Origin: Mycobacterium sp. E1747
GTDB lineage: Bacteria; Actinomycetota; Actinomycetes; Mycobacteriales; Mycobacteriaceae
NCBI RefSeq assembly: GCF_001667775.1
Contig: NZ_LZJI01000107.1
Span: forward strand, 1 to 38,004
Direction: 5' to 3'
DNA: 38,004 nucleotides
Shown piece by piece: positions 7,366 through 15,092 of the stretch (position 1 is its first letter; every line of letters begins with the position of its first letter). The notes under the pieces were generated by a model. The model was not told where the DNA came from and searched no databases. It saw only the letters and a program-made list of their open reading frames with translations. Both the position numbers and the translations under genes were made by a program.

Positions 7366-7668
7366 GTGGAGGCGGCCCTGGGCGTCGCCACCCTGGTGGT
7401 CGTGCTGGTGTTGTGTCTGGCCGGCGTCACGGCCGTCTCGATGCAGGTTCGCTGCGTGGACGCCGCCCGCGAGGCCGCGCGGCTCGCCGCGCGCGGCGAC
7501 GAACGGTCGGCCCTCACCGCGGCTCGCCGCATCGCCCCGCGCGGGGCGCGGGTGGAGGTGCACCGCGACGGCGAATTCCTGGTGGCCACCGTCGTCGCGC
7601 AGTCGAAGTTGTTGCCGGCGCTCGACATCGCGGCCAACGGGGTTGCGGCCGCGGAGCCGTCGGGATGA
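7366..7668 (+). CDS. tadE: TadE-like minor pilin (Rv3655c-like)
   Basis: 100 residues from GTG at 7366. The N-terminal helix EAALGVATLVVVLVLCLAGV is followed by DAAREAARLAARGDE, the usual TadE pattern, and a short beta-rich domain ending in LLPALDIAANG. The oddity is that the in-frame codons just before the start spell GAGAST, completing a prepilin motif G/ASTVE with Glu at +5. The frame is open through that region but has no ATG, GTG or TTG back to at least 7081. Either translation begins further upstream at an unusual codon or by frameshift from the pilin gene, or the leader has been lost. Overlaps the next gene. Confidence 0.82.
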   Translation: MEAALGVATLVVVLVLCLAGVTAVSMQVRCVDAAREAARLAARGDERSALTAARRIAPRGARVEVHRDGEFLVATVVAQSKLLPALDIAANGVAAAEPSG

Positions 7669-7990
7669 TCGGGGCTCGACCACCCTGGTCGCGGCCTGGA
7701 TGGTGGTGGTGTTGCTGTGCGTCACGGGGGCGGGCGCCTACCTTGGTGCGGTGGTGATCGCGCGTCACCGGGCACAGGCCGCGGCAGATCTGGCCGCACT
7801 GGCCGCCGCGGCCCGGCTGCCGTCCGGGGCCGAAGCGGCCTGCGCCCACGCGACGGCCGTGGCCCGGCGGATGCGGGCCGATGACGCCGGGTGTGCGGTG
7901 GACGGGCTCGATGTCGTCGTGACGGTGCGCATCGCGGTCTTCGGCCGCGCGGCGAGTGCCGCAGCACGGGCGGGCCCGGCCAGCGGTTGA
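7643..7990 (+). CDS. TadE-like secreted/minor pilin protein (Rv3654c-like)
   Basis: 115 residues if started at TTG 7643. The conserved part begins with DDRGSTTLVAAW, then a hydrophobic helix MVVVLLCVTGAGAYLGAVVI and RHRAQAAADLAALAAAARL, characteristic of the Rv3654c-type TadE-like proteins that end this operon. A shorter ATG start exists at 7700 but would cut into the conserved RGST segment. There is no Glu at +5, so processing by prepilin peptidase is doubtful. The C-terminal domain is short (CAVDGLDVVVTVRIAVFG). This is the last tad gene; the next gene begins 38 bases later. Confidence 0.78.
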   Translation: MRPRSRRDDRGSTTLVAAWMVVVLLCVTGAGAYLGAVVIARHRAQAAADLAALAAAARLPSGAEAACAHATAVARRMRADDAGCAVDGLDVVVTVRIAVFGRAASAAARAGPASG

Positions 7991-8028
7991 CGCGGGCCGG
8001 TTCTCGCCGGACGTAATAGTCTGTCGGC

Positions 8029-8814
8029 GTGGTGCCGCAGTGGCGGATCGGCCCGGTGATGCTGCCGGTGCATGGTGTCTTCGTGGCGCTCGGTGTCCTA
8101 GCCGCCGCGGTCGTGTTCATCGCCGAAGCCCGCCGGCGTGGAGCGGTCAACGAGCAATCCCTGGTGGCGGTGACCGGCGCACTGGTAGGCGGCGCGGTGG
8201 GAATGCGCCTGTCCGGCTGGGCCGAGCACCTGGACGTCCGTCTCAACCCGACGTTGCTGCAGGCGTGGGAATTCGGGTCGCGCAGCATCCTGGGCGGACT
8301 GGTCGGCGCCTACCTCGGTGTGCTGGCCGCCAAGCGGATCGGCGGTTACACCGGCAAGACCGGTGACCTGTTCGCCCCCGCGGTCGCCCTGGGCATGGCG
8401 ATCGGACGGGTCGGCTGCCACCTCACCGAGGCGCCGGGACGTCCGACCAACCTGCCGTGGGGCGTGCATGCCCCCGCCGACGTGCCGAAGTGTCCGGGCT
8501 GCCTTACCGGCGCGGCGATGCACCCGTCGTTCCTCTACGAGATCGCTTTCCAGCTCGCCGCTTTCGCCGTGCTGCTGTGGCTGCGCCCCCGGGTGAGCCA
8601 CCCGGGCGAGCTGTTCGTCCTCTACGTGGCGGGCTACGCGGTGTTCCGGTTTTTCGTCGAGTTCGTTCGGGCCAACGAAACGGTGTGGCTGGGCCTGACC
8701 CGGCCGCAGTGGTTTCTGCTGCCCTCGCTGGTCGTGATCGCCGTTAGGCTGCGCGTGGGATACCGGCGGGGCTATTACGACGCCGCGTTGCGACGGGAGG
8801 CGGTTGCCGCATGA
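8029..8814 (+). CDS. Lgt-like prolipoprotein diacylglyceryl transferase family protein, atypical
   Basis: 261 residues from GTG 8029, with about seven membrane segments. Resemblance to Lgt is clear in the GRxG...E..GRPTNLPWG block (residues 126 on), in HPSFLYE, and in RFFVEFVRANE near the C-terminus. Two key positions differ. The usual HGGL of Lgt (essential His in E. coli) is LGGL here (Leu88), and the Asn residues of GRxGNFxN are replaced (GRVGCHLT). It is therefore probably not the housekeeping lipoprotein enzyme, though it may still bind phosphatidylglycerol or use another acceptor. A TAATAG-like -10 at 8014-8019 could give a leaderless message. Coupled by ATGA overlap to the next gene. 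M. tuberculosis has PE_PGRS genes at this position. Confidence 0.82.
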   Translation: MVPQWRIGPVMLPVHGVFVALGVLAAAVVFIAEARRRGAVNEQSLVAVTGALVGGAVGMRLSGWAEHLDVRLNPTLLQAWEFGSRSILGGLVGAYLGVLAAKRIGGYTGKTGDLFAPAVALGMAIGRVGCHLTEAPGRPTNLPWGVHAPADVPKCPGCLTGAAMHPSFLYEIAFQLAAFAVLLWLRPRVSHPGELFVLYVAGYAVFRFFVEFVRANETVWLGLTRPQWFLLPSLVVIAVRLRVGYRRGYYDAALRREAVAA

Positions 8815-9257
8815 CGAACCCACCGCCGGGGCCGCCTCCGCCGGAGGGCTGGCGCCCGCCCGACTGGCCGCCTCCCGGCTATCCCTATCAGCCGAACCAG
8901 CCCTACCCGGCCTGGCAACCGCAACCGCAACCGCCGCAGCCCAGGCCGAGCGGCGGCGAGGTCTTCGTCGCGGCCATCGTCGGGGTAGCCCTGTTCGCCG
9001 GGATCAACGTGATCGTCGGCCCGCTGGTGTTGTTCGGGCTCGCCAACACGATCGCGCCGAAGGCTGCCTTCGCGACGGGAGCCGTGATGCTCGGGCTGAT
9101 CGCCTTCGGCGGCGGGGCGGCGCTGTTGTTCGTCAAGGGCAGCGCGTGGGCAAGGGGGATCGGCATGGGATTGATGATCGGCTGGGCGCTCAGCTCCATT
9201 TTCACGGTCGGCATCTGTACCGGATTGAACCCGATGCTGTACCACATCACCCGATGA
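8811..9257 (+). CDS. Proline-rich membrane protein of unknown function
   Basis: 148 residues, ATG overlapping the Lgt-like stop by 4 bases. The first ~50 residues are a Pro/Gln/Trp/Tyr-rich cytoplasmic tail (PPPGPPPPEGWRPPDWPPPG and repeats of PQPQPP). Three or four hydrophobic helices follow: VAAIVGVALFAGINVIVGPL, GAVMLGLIAFGGGAALLFV and MGLMIGWALSSIFTVGI. Such Pro-rich tails often bind partner proteins. Its position between a lipid-transferase-like protein and a radical SAM enzyme, with overlaps at both ends, suggests it works with them, perhaps as a scaffold. No function is known to me. Confidence 0.85.
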   Translation: MTNPPPGPPPPEGWRPPDWPPPGYPYQPNQPYPAWQPQPQPPQPRPSGGEVFVAAIVGVALFAGINVIVGPLVLFGLANTIAPKAAFATGAVMLGLIAFGGGAALLFVKGSAWARGIGMGLMIGWALSSIFTVGICTGLNPMLYHITR

Positions 9258-10804
9258 GCGGCATGGAACTGCGCGGTGACCGAATCCACCGCTACGTCAA
9301 CGCCTTTTGCCCGCAATGTCACGCCGAACAACCCGATCGGCCGTTGGGCGACGTGGCGCGGCTCAGCGGCTGGCTCGCCGTGCGCGCCGACGGCCACGTC
9401 TGGCTCGAACGCGGCTGTCCCAGGCACGGACTGGTTCGGACGCTCTACGACGAAGACCCCGAAATCCTTGCCTATCTCGAGGAGTGGACGGCGCCCACCA
9501 AGGCCCACGTCCCCGACGCGCCGGGCAACTTCGACCCGATCCCGTCGGCCTACCTGCGGGGCCTGCCACCGATGCAGACCCAGCACACCTGCATCCTGCT
9601 GGAGGACGTCGCCGCCACCTGCAACCTGCGCTGCCCGACGTGCTTCGCCGACTCCTCGCCGGAGCTGCGCGACGTCGTCGCGGTCGGCGACGTGCTGGCC
9701 AACGTCGACCAGCGGCTGGCGCGCGAGAACGGTCGCCTCGATGTCGTGATGCTCAGCGGTGGTGAACCCACCCTGCATCCGCAGCTGCCGGAGCTGCTCG
9801 CCGAGCTGAGCTCGCGGCCGATCACGCGAATCCTGTTGAACACCAATGGCGTCCGGATAGCCCAAGATGACGGGCTGCTTGACCTGCTCGCCGAGCACCG
9901 CGAACGCGCAGAGGTGTACCTGCAATACGACGGCCTCTCGCCGGGCGCGCACCGCCACCACCGCGGCGGTGACCTGTCCCGCGTCAAGCAGGCGGCGCTG
10001 CGGCGACTTTCCGAGCGGGAAATCTTCACCACACTGGTGATGACGGCGGCCCTCGGTGTCAACGACGACGAGATCGGCGACATCGTCAAGCTCGCGCTGG
10101 ACACGCCCTACGTCGGAGGTGTCTGCATCCAGCCCCAATTCGGTTCCGGGCGTTCCGATCTCATCGACCCTGCCCTTCGGCTCACCCACACCGGTGTGCT
10201 GAAGCGGTTGGGCCCGCAGACCGGCGACCTGATCACCTGGCGCGACCTGACCGCGCTGCCGTGTTCGCACCCGCACTGCTGTTCGGTCGGGTACGTGCTG
10301 CGTGACGACAACGGGCAATGGCGTTCGCTGGTCGCCCTGATCGGCCACGACAACCTCAAGGACAAGCTGGGGCTGGTCGCCAACCGGATCGCCGACTCCG
10401 ACATTCCACGGGAATTGCGCTTGGCCGTGCGGGAATCGCTGATGGGTTTGCTGTCAGAGCAGTCCTCGTTGTCGCACCCGCAGATGTCGGACGTGTGGCG
10501 GATGATCTGCGAGAACTGCGACCTCGGGATGGCGACGTTGCTGACGGTGGCCTCCGCCGCGCTGCCCGGCCGGCGACGTCAACTGCGGCGGATGCTGGGC
10601 GAGCGGGTCGTGCGCATCACGGTCAAACCGTTCATGGACATGTCGACGATGATCGAAGAGCGCCTGGTCCAGTGCTGCGTGCACGTCGGCACTCGTTCGT
10701 CGCAGGACCAGTGCGCGCCGTTCTGCGCGGTGCAGGCCTGGCCGCAACTGGCCGGCCAGCGGCTGTCGGTGGCCGCCGAACGCCTGCTACCCGTGGTGGG
10801 TTAG
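9254..10804 (+). CDS. Radical SAM protein of the Tes (tetraether lipid synthase)-like family
   Basis: 516 residues, ATG in an ATGA overlap with the preceding gene. A CPQC pair lies near residues 17-20, with an ERGCPRHG segment behind it. The radical SAM cluster motif CNLRCPTC has Cys123, Cys127 and Cys130. SGGEPTLHP and LNTNGVRI (SAM-binding strands), YLQYDGL, LGVNDDEIGDIV and CIQPQFGSGR follow, the same order of motifs as in MJ0619/Tes. Further Cys groups (PCSHPHCC, ICENC, and QCCVHVGT with CAPFC near the C-terminus) could hold auxiliary iron-sulfur clusters. Tes joins lipid tails by C-C bond formation in archaea. Because the gene is coupled to an Lgt-like protein, a lipid or lipoprotein substrate is plausible, but this is inference. 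It ends overlapping the convergent gene. Confidence 0.88.
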   Translation: MSGMELRGDRIHRYVNAFCPQCHAEQPDRPLGDVARLSGWLAVRADGHVWLERGCPRHGLVRTLYDEDPEILAYLEEWTAPTKAHVPDAPGNFDPIPSAYLRGLPPMQTQHTCILLEDVAATCNLRCPTCFADSSPELRDVVAVGDVLANVDQRLARENGRLDVVMLSGGEPTLHPQLPELLAELSSRPITRILLNTNGVRIAQDDGLLDLLAEHRERAEVYLQYDGLSPGAHRHHRGGDLSRVKQAALRRLSEREIFTTLVMTAALGVNDDEIGDIVKLALDTPYVGGVCIQPQFGSGRSDLIDPALRLTHTGVLKRLGPQTGDLITWRDLTALPCSHPHCCSVGYVLRDDNGQWRSLVALIGHDNLKDKLGLVANRIADSDIPRELRLAVRESLMGLLSEQSSLSHPQMSDVWRMICENCDLGMATLLTVASAALPGRRRQLRRMLGERVVRITVKPFMDMSTMIEERLVQCCVHVGTRSSQDQCAPFCAVQAWPQLAGQRLSVAAERLLPVVG

Positions 10805-11838
10805 CCGGCCGGCTCGGGGCCGCGCGAGAGCTCCGCGGCCGCGAGTTCCTCATCGGAGGGCAACCGCAGCGACACCAGCCCGGCGTAGGTGTCCGGTTCG
10901 AGTTCCACCCTGTTGACCGTGACGTGTACCGGCACCCAATCCTCGTGATTGCCGGGCATGCGCAGCACCCGGCTCGTGGCGCCGTCAGCGAATTCCTCCG
11001 TCATCGAGGCCACCAGGTGTTGATCGTCGGGATGGACCTTCGGTTTGCCCGTCTCACTGCCCCGCCAGTCGTAGAAGGCGCAGGGCTCGTCCAGCCATTT
11101 CAGCAGCGCCCAATTCTTGAGGTCAATGAGCGCCCGGTGCACGCCGGCCTGGGCCAGTCCGCTCAGGATCCGTTGCGCCAGATCGTCGGTCGACACCGCC
11201 GGACCCTTGAGTTCGGCGCGCCAATTGATCGCCCGGGCGACCAGATGGTCGCGGCCGTCGGGCCCCTCTTCCAAGCAGGTGCGCGCGACGAAGCCGATCC
11301 GTATGGGGGCGCCCTGCCAATCGGTGAGATCCCAAGTGCTGCAGATGGTTTGGCCGGGTTTGGCCTTGACGGCCATGGCGAGGACCTTGGTCTCGTTGGG
11401 ATTGAGCTCCCGCGACGGGAGGTCTTCCGCGAACGCCCGGCCGAAGGTGACCTCGACCTCGGGATTCTTTCCGCTGTTCACCAGCGACTCCCGGGTATCG
11501 GTGGCGACGCCCTGGGTGAGGTCCCACTTCAGCGGACCCGGGATCGGCCGCTCCGGCGGTTCGACGTTGGCGGGCCCGGTCCACACGTGCACCCCGTGGA
11601 TGTAGCCGTCGGACATCACCACCGGTTCGGTGCGAATCACGCGGTCGCGCTTAGGCGTGATGCTGGTCAAGCTCTGCCCGGTCTGCACCGTCTCGGCGAT
11701 CGCCGTCCGGACCGCGGCGAGATACGGACTGCGGCGCAAGAAGGTGGTGATGGTCACGAGGTTTTTGAGTTGGCGCCCCTGCGCCACCACGGTGGGTTCA
11801 CCCCCCAGCGTCTCCACGAGCAACCAGTCGTGGCCCAT
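10801..11838 (-). CDS. Rv3651-like sensor-domain protein
   Basis: 345 residues, the same length as I recall for M. tuberculosis Rv3651, and at the syntenic place. The protein is soluble with no signal peptide. The middle contains VMSDGYIHGVHVWTGP, FYDWRGSETGKPKVHPDDQH and similar strand-rich segments typical of PAS-like domains. The orthologue has been described as a triple sensor-domain protein without a recognised output domain. The ligand is unknown. A TAAAAT -10 element ends 8 bases before the ATG, so the mRNA is probably leaderless or nearly so. The gene converges on the radical SAM gene with a 4-base overlap. Confidence 0.82.
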   Translation of the reverse strand: MGHDWLLVETLGGEPTVVAQGRQLKNLVTITTFLRRSPYLAAVRTAIAETVQTGQSLTSITPKRDRVIRTEPVVMSDGYIHGVHVWTGPANVEPPERPIPGPLKWDLTQGVATDTRESLVNSGKNPEVEVTFGRAFAEDLPSRELNPNETKVLAMAVKAKPGQTICSTWDLTDWQGAPIRIGFVARTCLEEGPDGRDHLVARAINWRAELKGPAVSTDDLAQRILSGLAQAGVHRALIDLKNWALLKWLDEPCAFYDWRGSETGKPKVHPDDQHLVASMTEEFADGATSRVLRMPGNHEDWVPVHVTVNRVELEPDTYAGLVSLRLPSDEELAAAELSRGPEPAG

Positions 11839-12150
11839 GCGGTGAGATTTTACGGCGAGGGCCCGAGTCGTCCGTACCTCGGGCCTACCGGCAGTGTCGG
11901 AACCGGCCGCAGAAAACGCTATCGTTCACTGCGCCAACGCCTTCGGGCCGCAACTGCGATGCCGGTGAACTTGCCATATCGCAACGGCCTTTGATAGTTT
12001 GCTGCTGCGCCCGCGTAGCCGGGCCGCCAACCGCTCACCGGTAAGCGCTCGGTGGACCGCACGCCGCCATTTCTTAAGCAGCAGGAAATGCGCGCTCGCC
12101 ACGGGTGTCACAGGGCATATCCGCGGGGTCGACCGTCGAGGGGTCGGTCG
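11839..12150. other. Intergenic region with no supported gene
   Basis: 312 bases between two minus-strand genes; M. tuberculosis has a PE gene (PE33) here by my recollection. Apart from the promoter element at 11847-11852, I see only a possible 61-codon minus-strand reading frame (11926-12111) coding for a very basic peptide. It lacks a ribosome-binding site and recognisable motifs, so I do not call it a gene. Confidence 0.5.
11847..11852 (-). promoter_or_regulatory. -10 element for the Rv3651-like gene
   Basis: TAAAAT on the minus strand, 8 bases before the ATG at 11838, predicts transcription starting at or within a few bases of the start codon. Confidence 0.5.
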
Positions 12151-14493
12151 TCATCCGCCGGGTTGCTCGGCGCGCGGCAACTGCGCGAGGACGAGCTCGA
12201 GCACCCGCACCGCTCCCGCCTTGTCGAGCGGGTCGTTGCCGTTGCCGCACTTTGGGGACTGCACGCAGGACGGACATCCCCTTGGGCACTCGCACGCCTC
12301 GATGGCGGCGGCTGTCGCACTGAGCCACGTGCCCACCTTGCGATAGCCGCGTTCGGCGAACCCGGCGCCGCCCGGATAGCCGTCGTACACGAAGACGCTG
12401 GGCAGGCCGGCCGGATCCGGCCCCACCGCGGTGGACAGGCCGCCGATGTCGCCACGATCGCAGCTGGCCACCAGCGGCAGCAGGCCAATCGCCGCGTGCT
12501 CGGCGGCATGCAACGATCCGGAGATCCGTGGCGCGTCAATGCCCTTGCGCAGCAACGCTTCCGCGGTGATGGTGTACATCACCGCGGTGGTCGCCAGCGT
12601 CTGTTCCGGCATGTCCAACTCGATGAAGTCGATCACTTCCCCGGAGAGCCGGCGGCGCAGGTACCCCACCACCTGGTGGGTAACGGTGACCGGCACCAGA
12701 CCCAGGGTGACGGGGCCGAACTGCGCGCGTTCGCCGGTACCGGTGACGGCGATGTCGGTGATTTCCCGGGCGAACGTGGCGTAGCCGGGGTCCTCGGCGT
12801 GCACGAAGGCGATCGCTTCGTCGAGGTCCAGTGAGTCGACGACGTAGCTCTCCCCCTGATGCAGGTAAACGGCGCCCGGGTGGACCGACACCGGGGCCTG
12901 ACCGACACCCGTGCTGCCCAGGAGCCGCCCGGTGTCGGCCTCCACGATCACGATCTGGCCGCCCGCCGACCCCCGGATGTCCACGGCGCCATGCGGTTCT
13001 AGGCCGGCCGCGGGGAAGTACTTGCCGTTGCGGCGCCGCAGTAGGCCGTCGTCGAGCAGGCCCTCGGCCACCTCGGTGCCACCGAAGTCGCGCACCTCCG
13101 CCTCGTCAAGTGGCATTTCGGTTGCCGCACAGAGGAGTTGGGGCCCCAGAAGGTAGGGGTTGGCGGGATCGATCACCACCCGCTCGACGGGCTTGCCCAG
13201 CAGCGCGGCGGGGTTGTGCACCAGGTACGTGTCCAGCGGGTCGTCGCGGGCGATCAGGACGACCAGCGCGCCCTGCCCGCGCCGGCCCGACCGGCCGGCC
13301 TGCTGCCAGAACGAGGCGACCGTGCCGGGGAACCCGGCGAGCACCACCGCGTCCAGCCCCGCGATGTCCACACCCAACTCCAGGGCGTTGGTGGTGGCCA
13401 GCCCCCGCAGCCGGCCGTCGGCGAGGGCGCGTTCCAGCGCGGTGCGGTCCTCGGCGAGATAGCCGGCCCGATACGAGGCCACCTTGCCGGAGAGCTCCGG
13501 GGCGATGTCGGCCAGCCGCGCCTGGGTGCCCAGCGCGGTCAACTCCGCGGCGCGGCGCGACCGGACGAACGTCAGCGTCTGGGCCCCCTCGGCGACCAGG
13601 TCGGCCATCACCCGCGCCGCCTCCGCACCGGCCGAGCGGCGCACCGGCGCCCCGTTCTCGCCGAGCAGATCGGGCCGCAGCGCCGGTTCCCACAACGCCA
13701 CCGTCCGCGCGCCCTGCGGCGAACCGTCCTCGGTGACCTCCTCGACCGGATGCCCGATGAGTTCGGCGGCCGTCGCGCCCGGCGCATCCGTCGTCGCGCT
13801 GGCGAAGATCACCGTTGGCCCGGAACTCCGAGAAGCCGCGTACCGCGCGCACAGCCGCAGCAGCCGACGCAGCACCATCGCCACGTTGGAACCGAAAACC
13901 CCGCGGTAGTAATGGCATTCGTCGACGATCACGAACCGTAGACCCCGCAGCAACACGGCCCAGCGGGCGTGGTTGCGCAGGATCGACACATGGATCATGT
14001 CGGGATTGGAGAACAACCACCGGGAACGCTCGCGCGCGAAGCGCCGGACTTCCGGTGGGCTGTCACCGTCGTAGGCGGTCGGCGCGACGTCGTGCAGCCG
14101 GTCGACGGCCGCCGTCAGCGCGTGCGCGGCCCGCAACTGGTCGTGCCCCAGCGCCTTAGTCGGCGACAGGTACAGCACCCGGGCGCTCGGATCGGTGGCC
14201 AGCGCGTTGAGGACCGGGAGCTGATAGGCCAACGACTTGCCCGACGCGGTGCCCGTGCTCACCACCACGTGGCGGCCGGCGTGGGCAAACTCCGCGGCGG
14301 CCGACTGGTGTGACCAGGGCGAACTGACGCCGCGGTCGGTGAAGGCGCGCACGACGTCGGGCTCGGCCCACGCCGGCCAGCGGTGTGGGCGGCCGCTTCG
14401 CGCCGGCAGCTCGGCGACGTGGCGCAATGGGTGCTCGTCGGCGGCGGTACCGGCGAGCGCGGCGGCGAGCAGCTCGCTGCCGAAACTCGCCAT
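12151..14493 (-). CDS. MrfA/Hrq1-type superfamily 2 DNA helicase with C-terminal Cys cluster (Rv3649-like)
   Basis: 780 residues from ATG 14493, chosen because GGAGGG lies 5-10 bases upstream and the N-terminus (MASFGSELLAAAL) starts there. Helicase motifs in order: Walker A TGTASGKS, Ia LYLSPTKALG, DEAH-type box VIVDECHYY, motif III FASATT, motif V NALELGVDIAGLD and motif VI QQAGRSGRRGQG. The C-terminal MZB/DUF1998 region carries CECPRGCPSCVQSPKC, with Cys spaced as a metal site like that of B. subtilis MrfA. MrfA-type 3'-5' helicases act in repair of crosslinked DNA such as mitomycin damage. It is divergent from cspA and corresponds to Rv3649. Confidence 0.92.
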   Translation of the reverse strand: MASFGSELLAAALAGTAADEHPLRHVAELPARSGRPHRWPAWAEPDVVRAFTDRGVSSPWSHQSAAAEFAHAGRHVVVSTGTASGKSLAYQLPVLNALATDPSARVLYLSPTKALGHDQLRAAHALTAAVDRLHDVAPTAYDGDSPPEVRRFARERSRWLFSNPDMIHVSILRNHARWAVLLRGLRFVIVDECHYYRGVFGSNVAMVLRRLLRLCARYAASRSSGPTVIFASATTDAPGATAAELIGHPVEEVTEDGSPQGARTVALWEPALRPDLLGENGAPVRRSAGAEAARVMADLVAEGAQTLTFVRSRRAAELTALGTQARLADIAPELSGKVASYRAGYLAEDRTALERALADGRLRGLATTNALELGVDIAGLDAVVLAGFPGTVASFWQQAGRSGRRGQGALVVLIARDDPLDTYLVHNPAALLGKPVERVVIDPANPYLLGPQLLCAATEMPLDEAEVRDFGGTEVAEGLLDDGLLRRRNGKYFPAAGLEPHGAVDIRGSAGGQIVIVEADTGRLLGSTGVGQAPVSVHPGAVYLHQGESYVVDSLDLDEAIAFVHAEDPGYATFAREITDIAVTGTGERAQFGPVTLGLVPVTVTHQVVGYLRRRLSGEVIDFIELDMPEQTLATTAVMYTITAEALLRKGIDAPRISGSLHAAEHAAIGLLPLVASCDRGDIGGLSTAVGPDPAGLPSVFVYDGYPGGAGFAERGYRKVGTWLSATAAAIEACECPRGCPSCVQSPKCGNGNDPLDKAGAVRVLELVLAQLPRAEQPGG

Positions 14494-14626
14494 CAGCACC
14501 CTCCGTGGACCCGGCGACAGCGCAAGTCTGTCGCCGAAGCGATGAACATGGTTGACTATTTGCGGTCGCAGCTTCTGTGTTCGTGTCAAACTTTCGCAGG
14601 ATCGTGTGTTGCGGCCGCGGTTCCTG

Positions 14627-14637
14627 CGAGGTTAATC
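14627..14637 (+). promoter_or_regulatory. Possible -10 region of the cspA promoter
   Basis: A GTTAATCGG stretch preceded 17 bases upstream by TTGCGG could be a sigma-A promoter giving a leader of about 100 bases, as is common for cold-shock genes. Other weak candidates exist in the same 248-base gap, so the assignment is tentative. Confidence 0.25.
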
Positions 14638-14741
14638 GGTCGGGTGAAGTTCCGGCGACTGAGCGAGGTATGGCGGTCGTATCAGGCCCGGGGCATCGAA
14701 AGGCGATGCCCCGCACCCAGAAGAAAAGGAAAGATCGAGAG

Positions 14742-14945
14742 ATGCCACAGGGAACTGTGAAGTGGTTCAACGCGGAGAAGGGCTTCGGGTTCATTGCCCC
14801 CGAAGACGGCTCCGCCGACGTGTTTGTCCACTACACGGAGATCCAGGGTTCGGGCTTCCGCACCCTCGAAGAAAACCAGAAGGTCGAGTTCGAAATCGGC
14901 CACAGCCCTAAGGGCCCCCAGGCCACCGGAGTTCGCTCCCTGTAA
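14742..14945 (+). CDS. cspA: Cold shock protein A
   Basis: 67 residues, the full family length. It has RNP1 KGFGFI and RNP2 VFVHY on a five-stranded OB fold, starting [15 protein letters not shown]. It binds single-stranded RNA/DNA and acts as an RNA chaperone in the cytoplasm. The start is ATG 14742 with a purine-rich AAAGGAAAG about a dozen bases upstream. A strong terminator follows 23 bases after the stop, so the gene is probably monocistronic. It corresponds to Rv3648c. Confidence 0.97.
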   Translation: MPQGTVKWFNAEKGFGFIAPEDGSADVFVHYTEIQGSGFRTLEENQKVEFEIGHSPKGPQATGVRSL

Positions 14946-14967
14946 AAGGACGAGCCGAATCTCCACG

Positions 14968-15011
14968 AACCCCCCGTGCAGTCCCGCCTGGCGGGCCCGC
15001 CGGGGGGTTTT
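14968..15011 (+). terminator. Intrinsic terminator of cspA
   Basis: AACCCCCC at 14968-14975 pairs with GGGGGGTT at 15002-15009, with a further GC-rich inner stem (CCCGCC / GGCGGG). The last stem bases run into TTTT at 15008-15011. This is one of the clearest intrinsic terminators in the window. Confidence 0.85.
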
Positions 15012-15079
15012 CGTATTGCGGCTGGTTTGCGAAACCCCGCCGCGCCGGTTGCCTCAAGACGCGGACGGCGCACCTGGCC

Positions 15080-15085
15080 TACTGT
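15080..15085 (+). promoter_or_regulatory. -10 element of a leaderless promoter
   Basis: TACTGT followed by 7 bases and then the GTG start at 15093. The spacing places the transcription start at the start codon. Confidence 0.6.
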
Positions 15086-15092
15086 CGGTGGC

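Noticed and set aside
11926..12111. Minus-strand 61-codon basic ORF
   Set aside because: No ribosome-binding site, no promoter at a suitable distance and no recognisable family.
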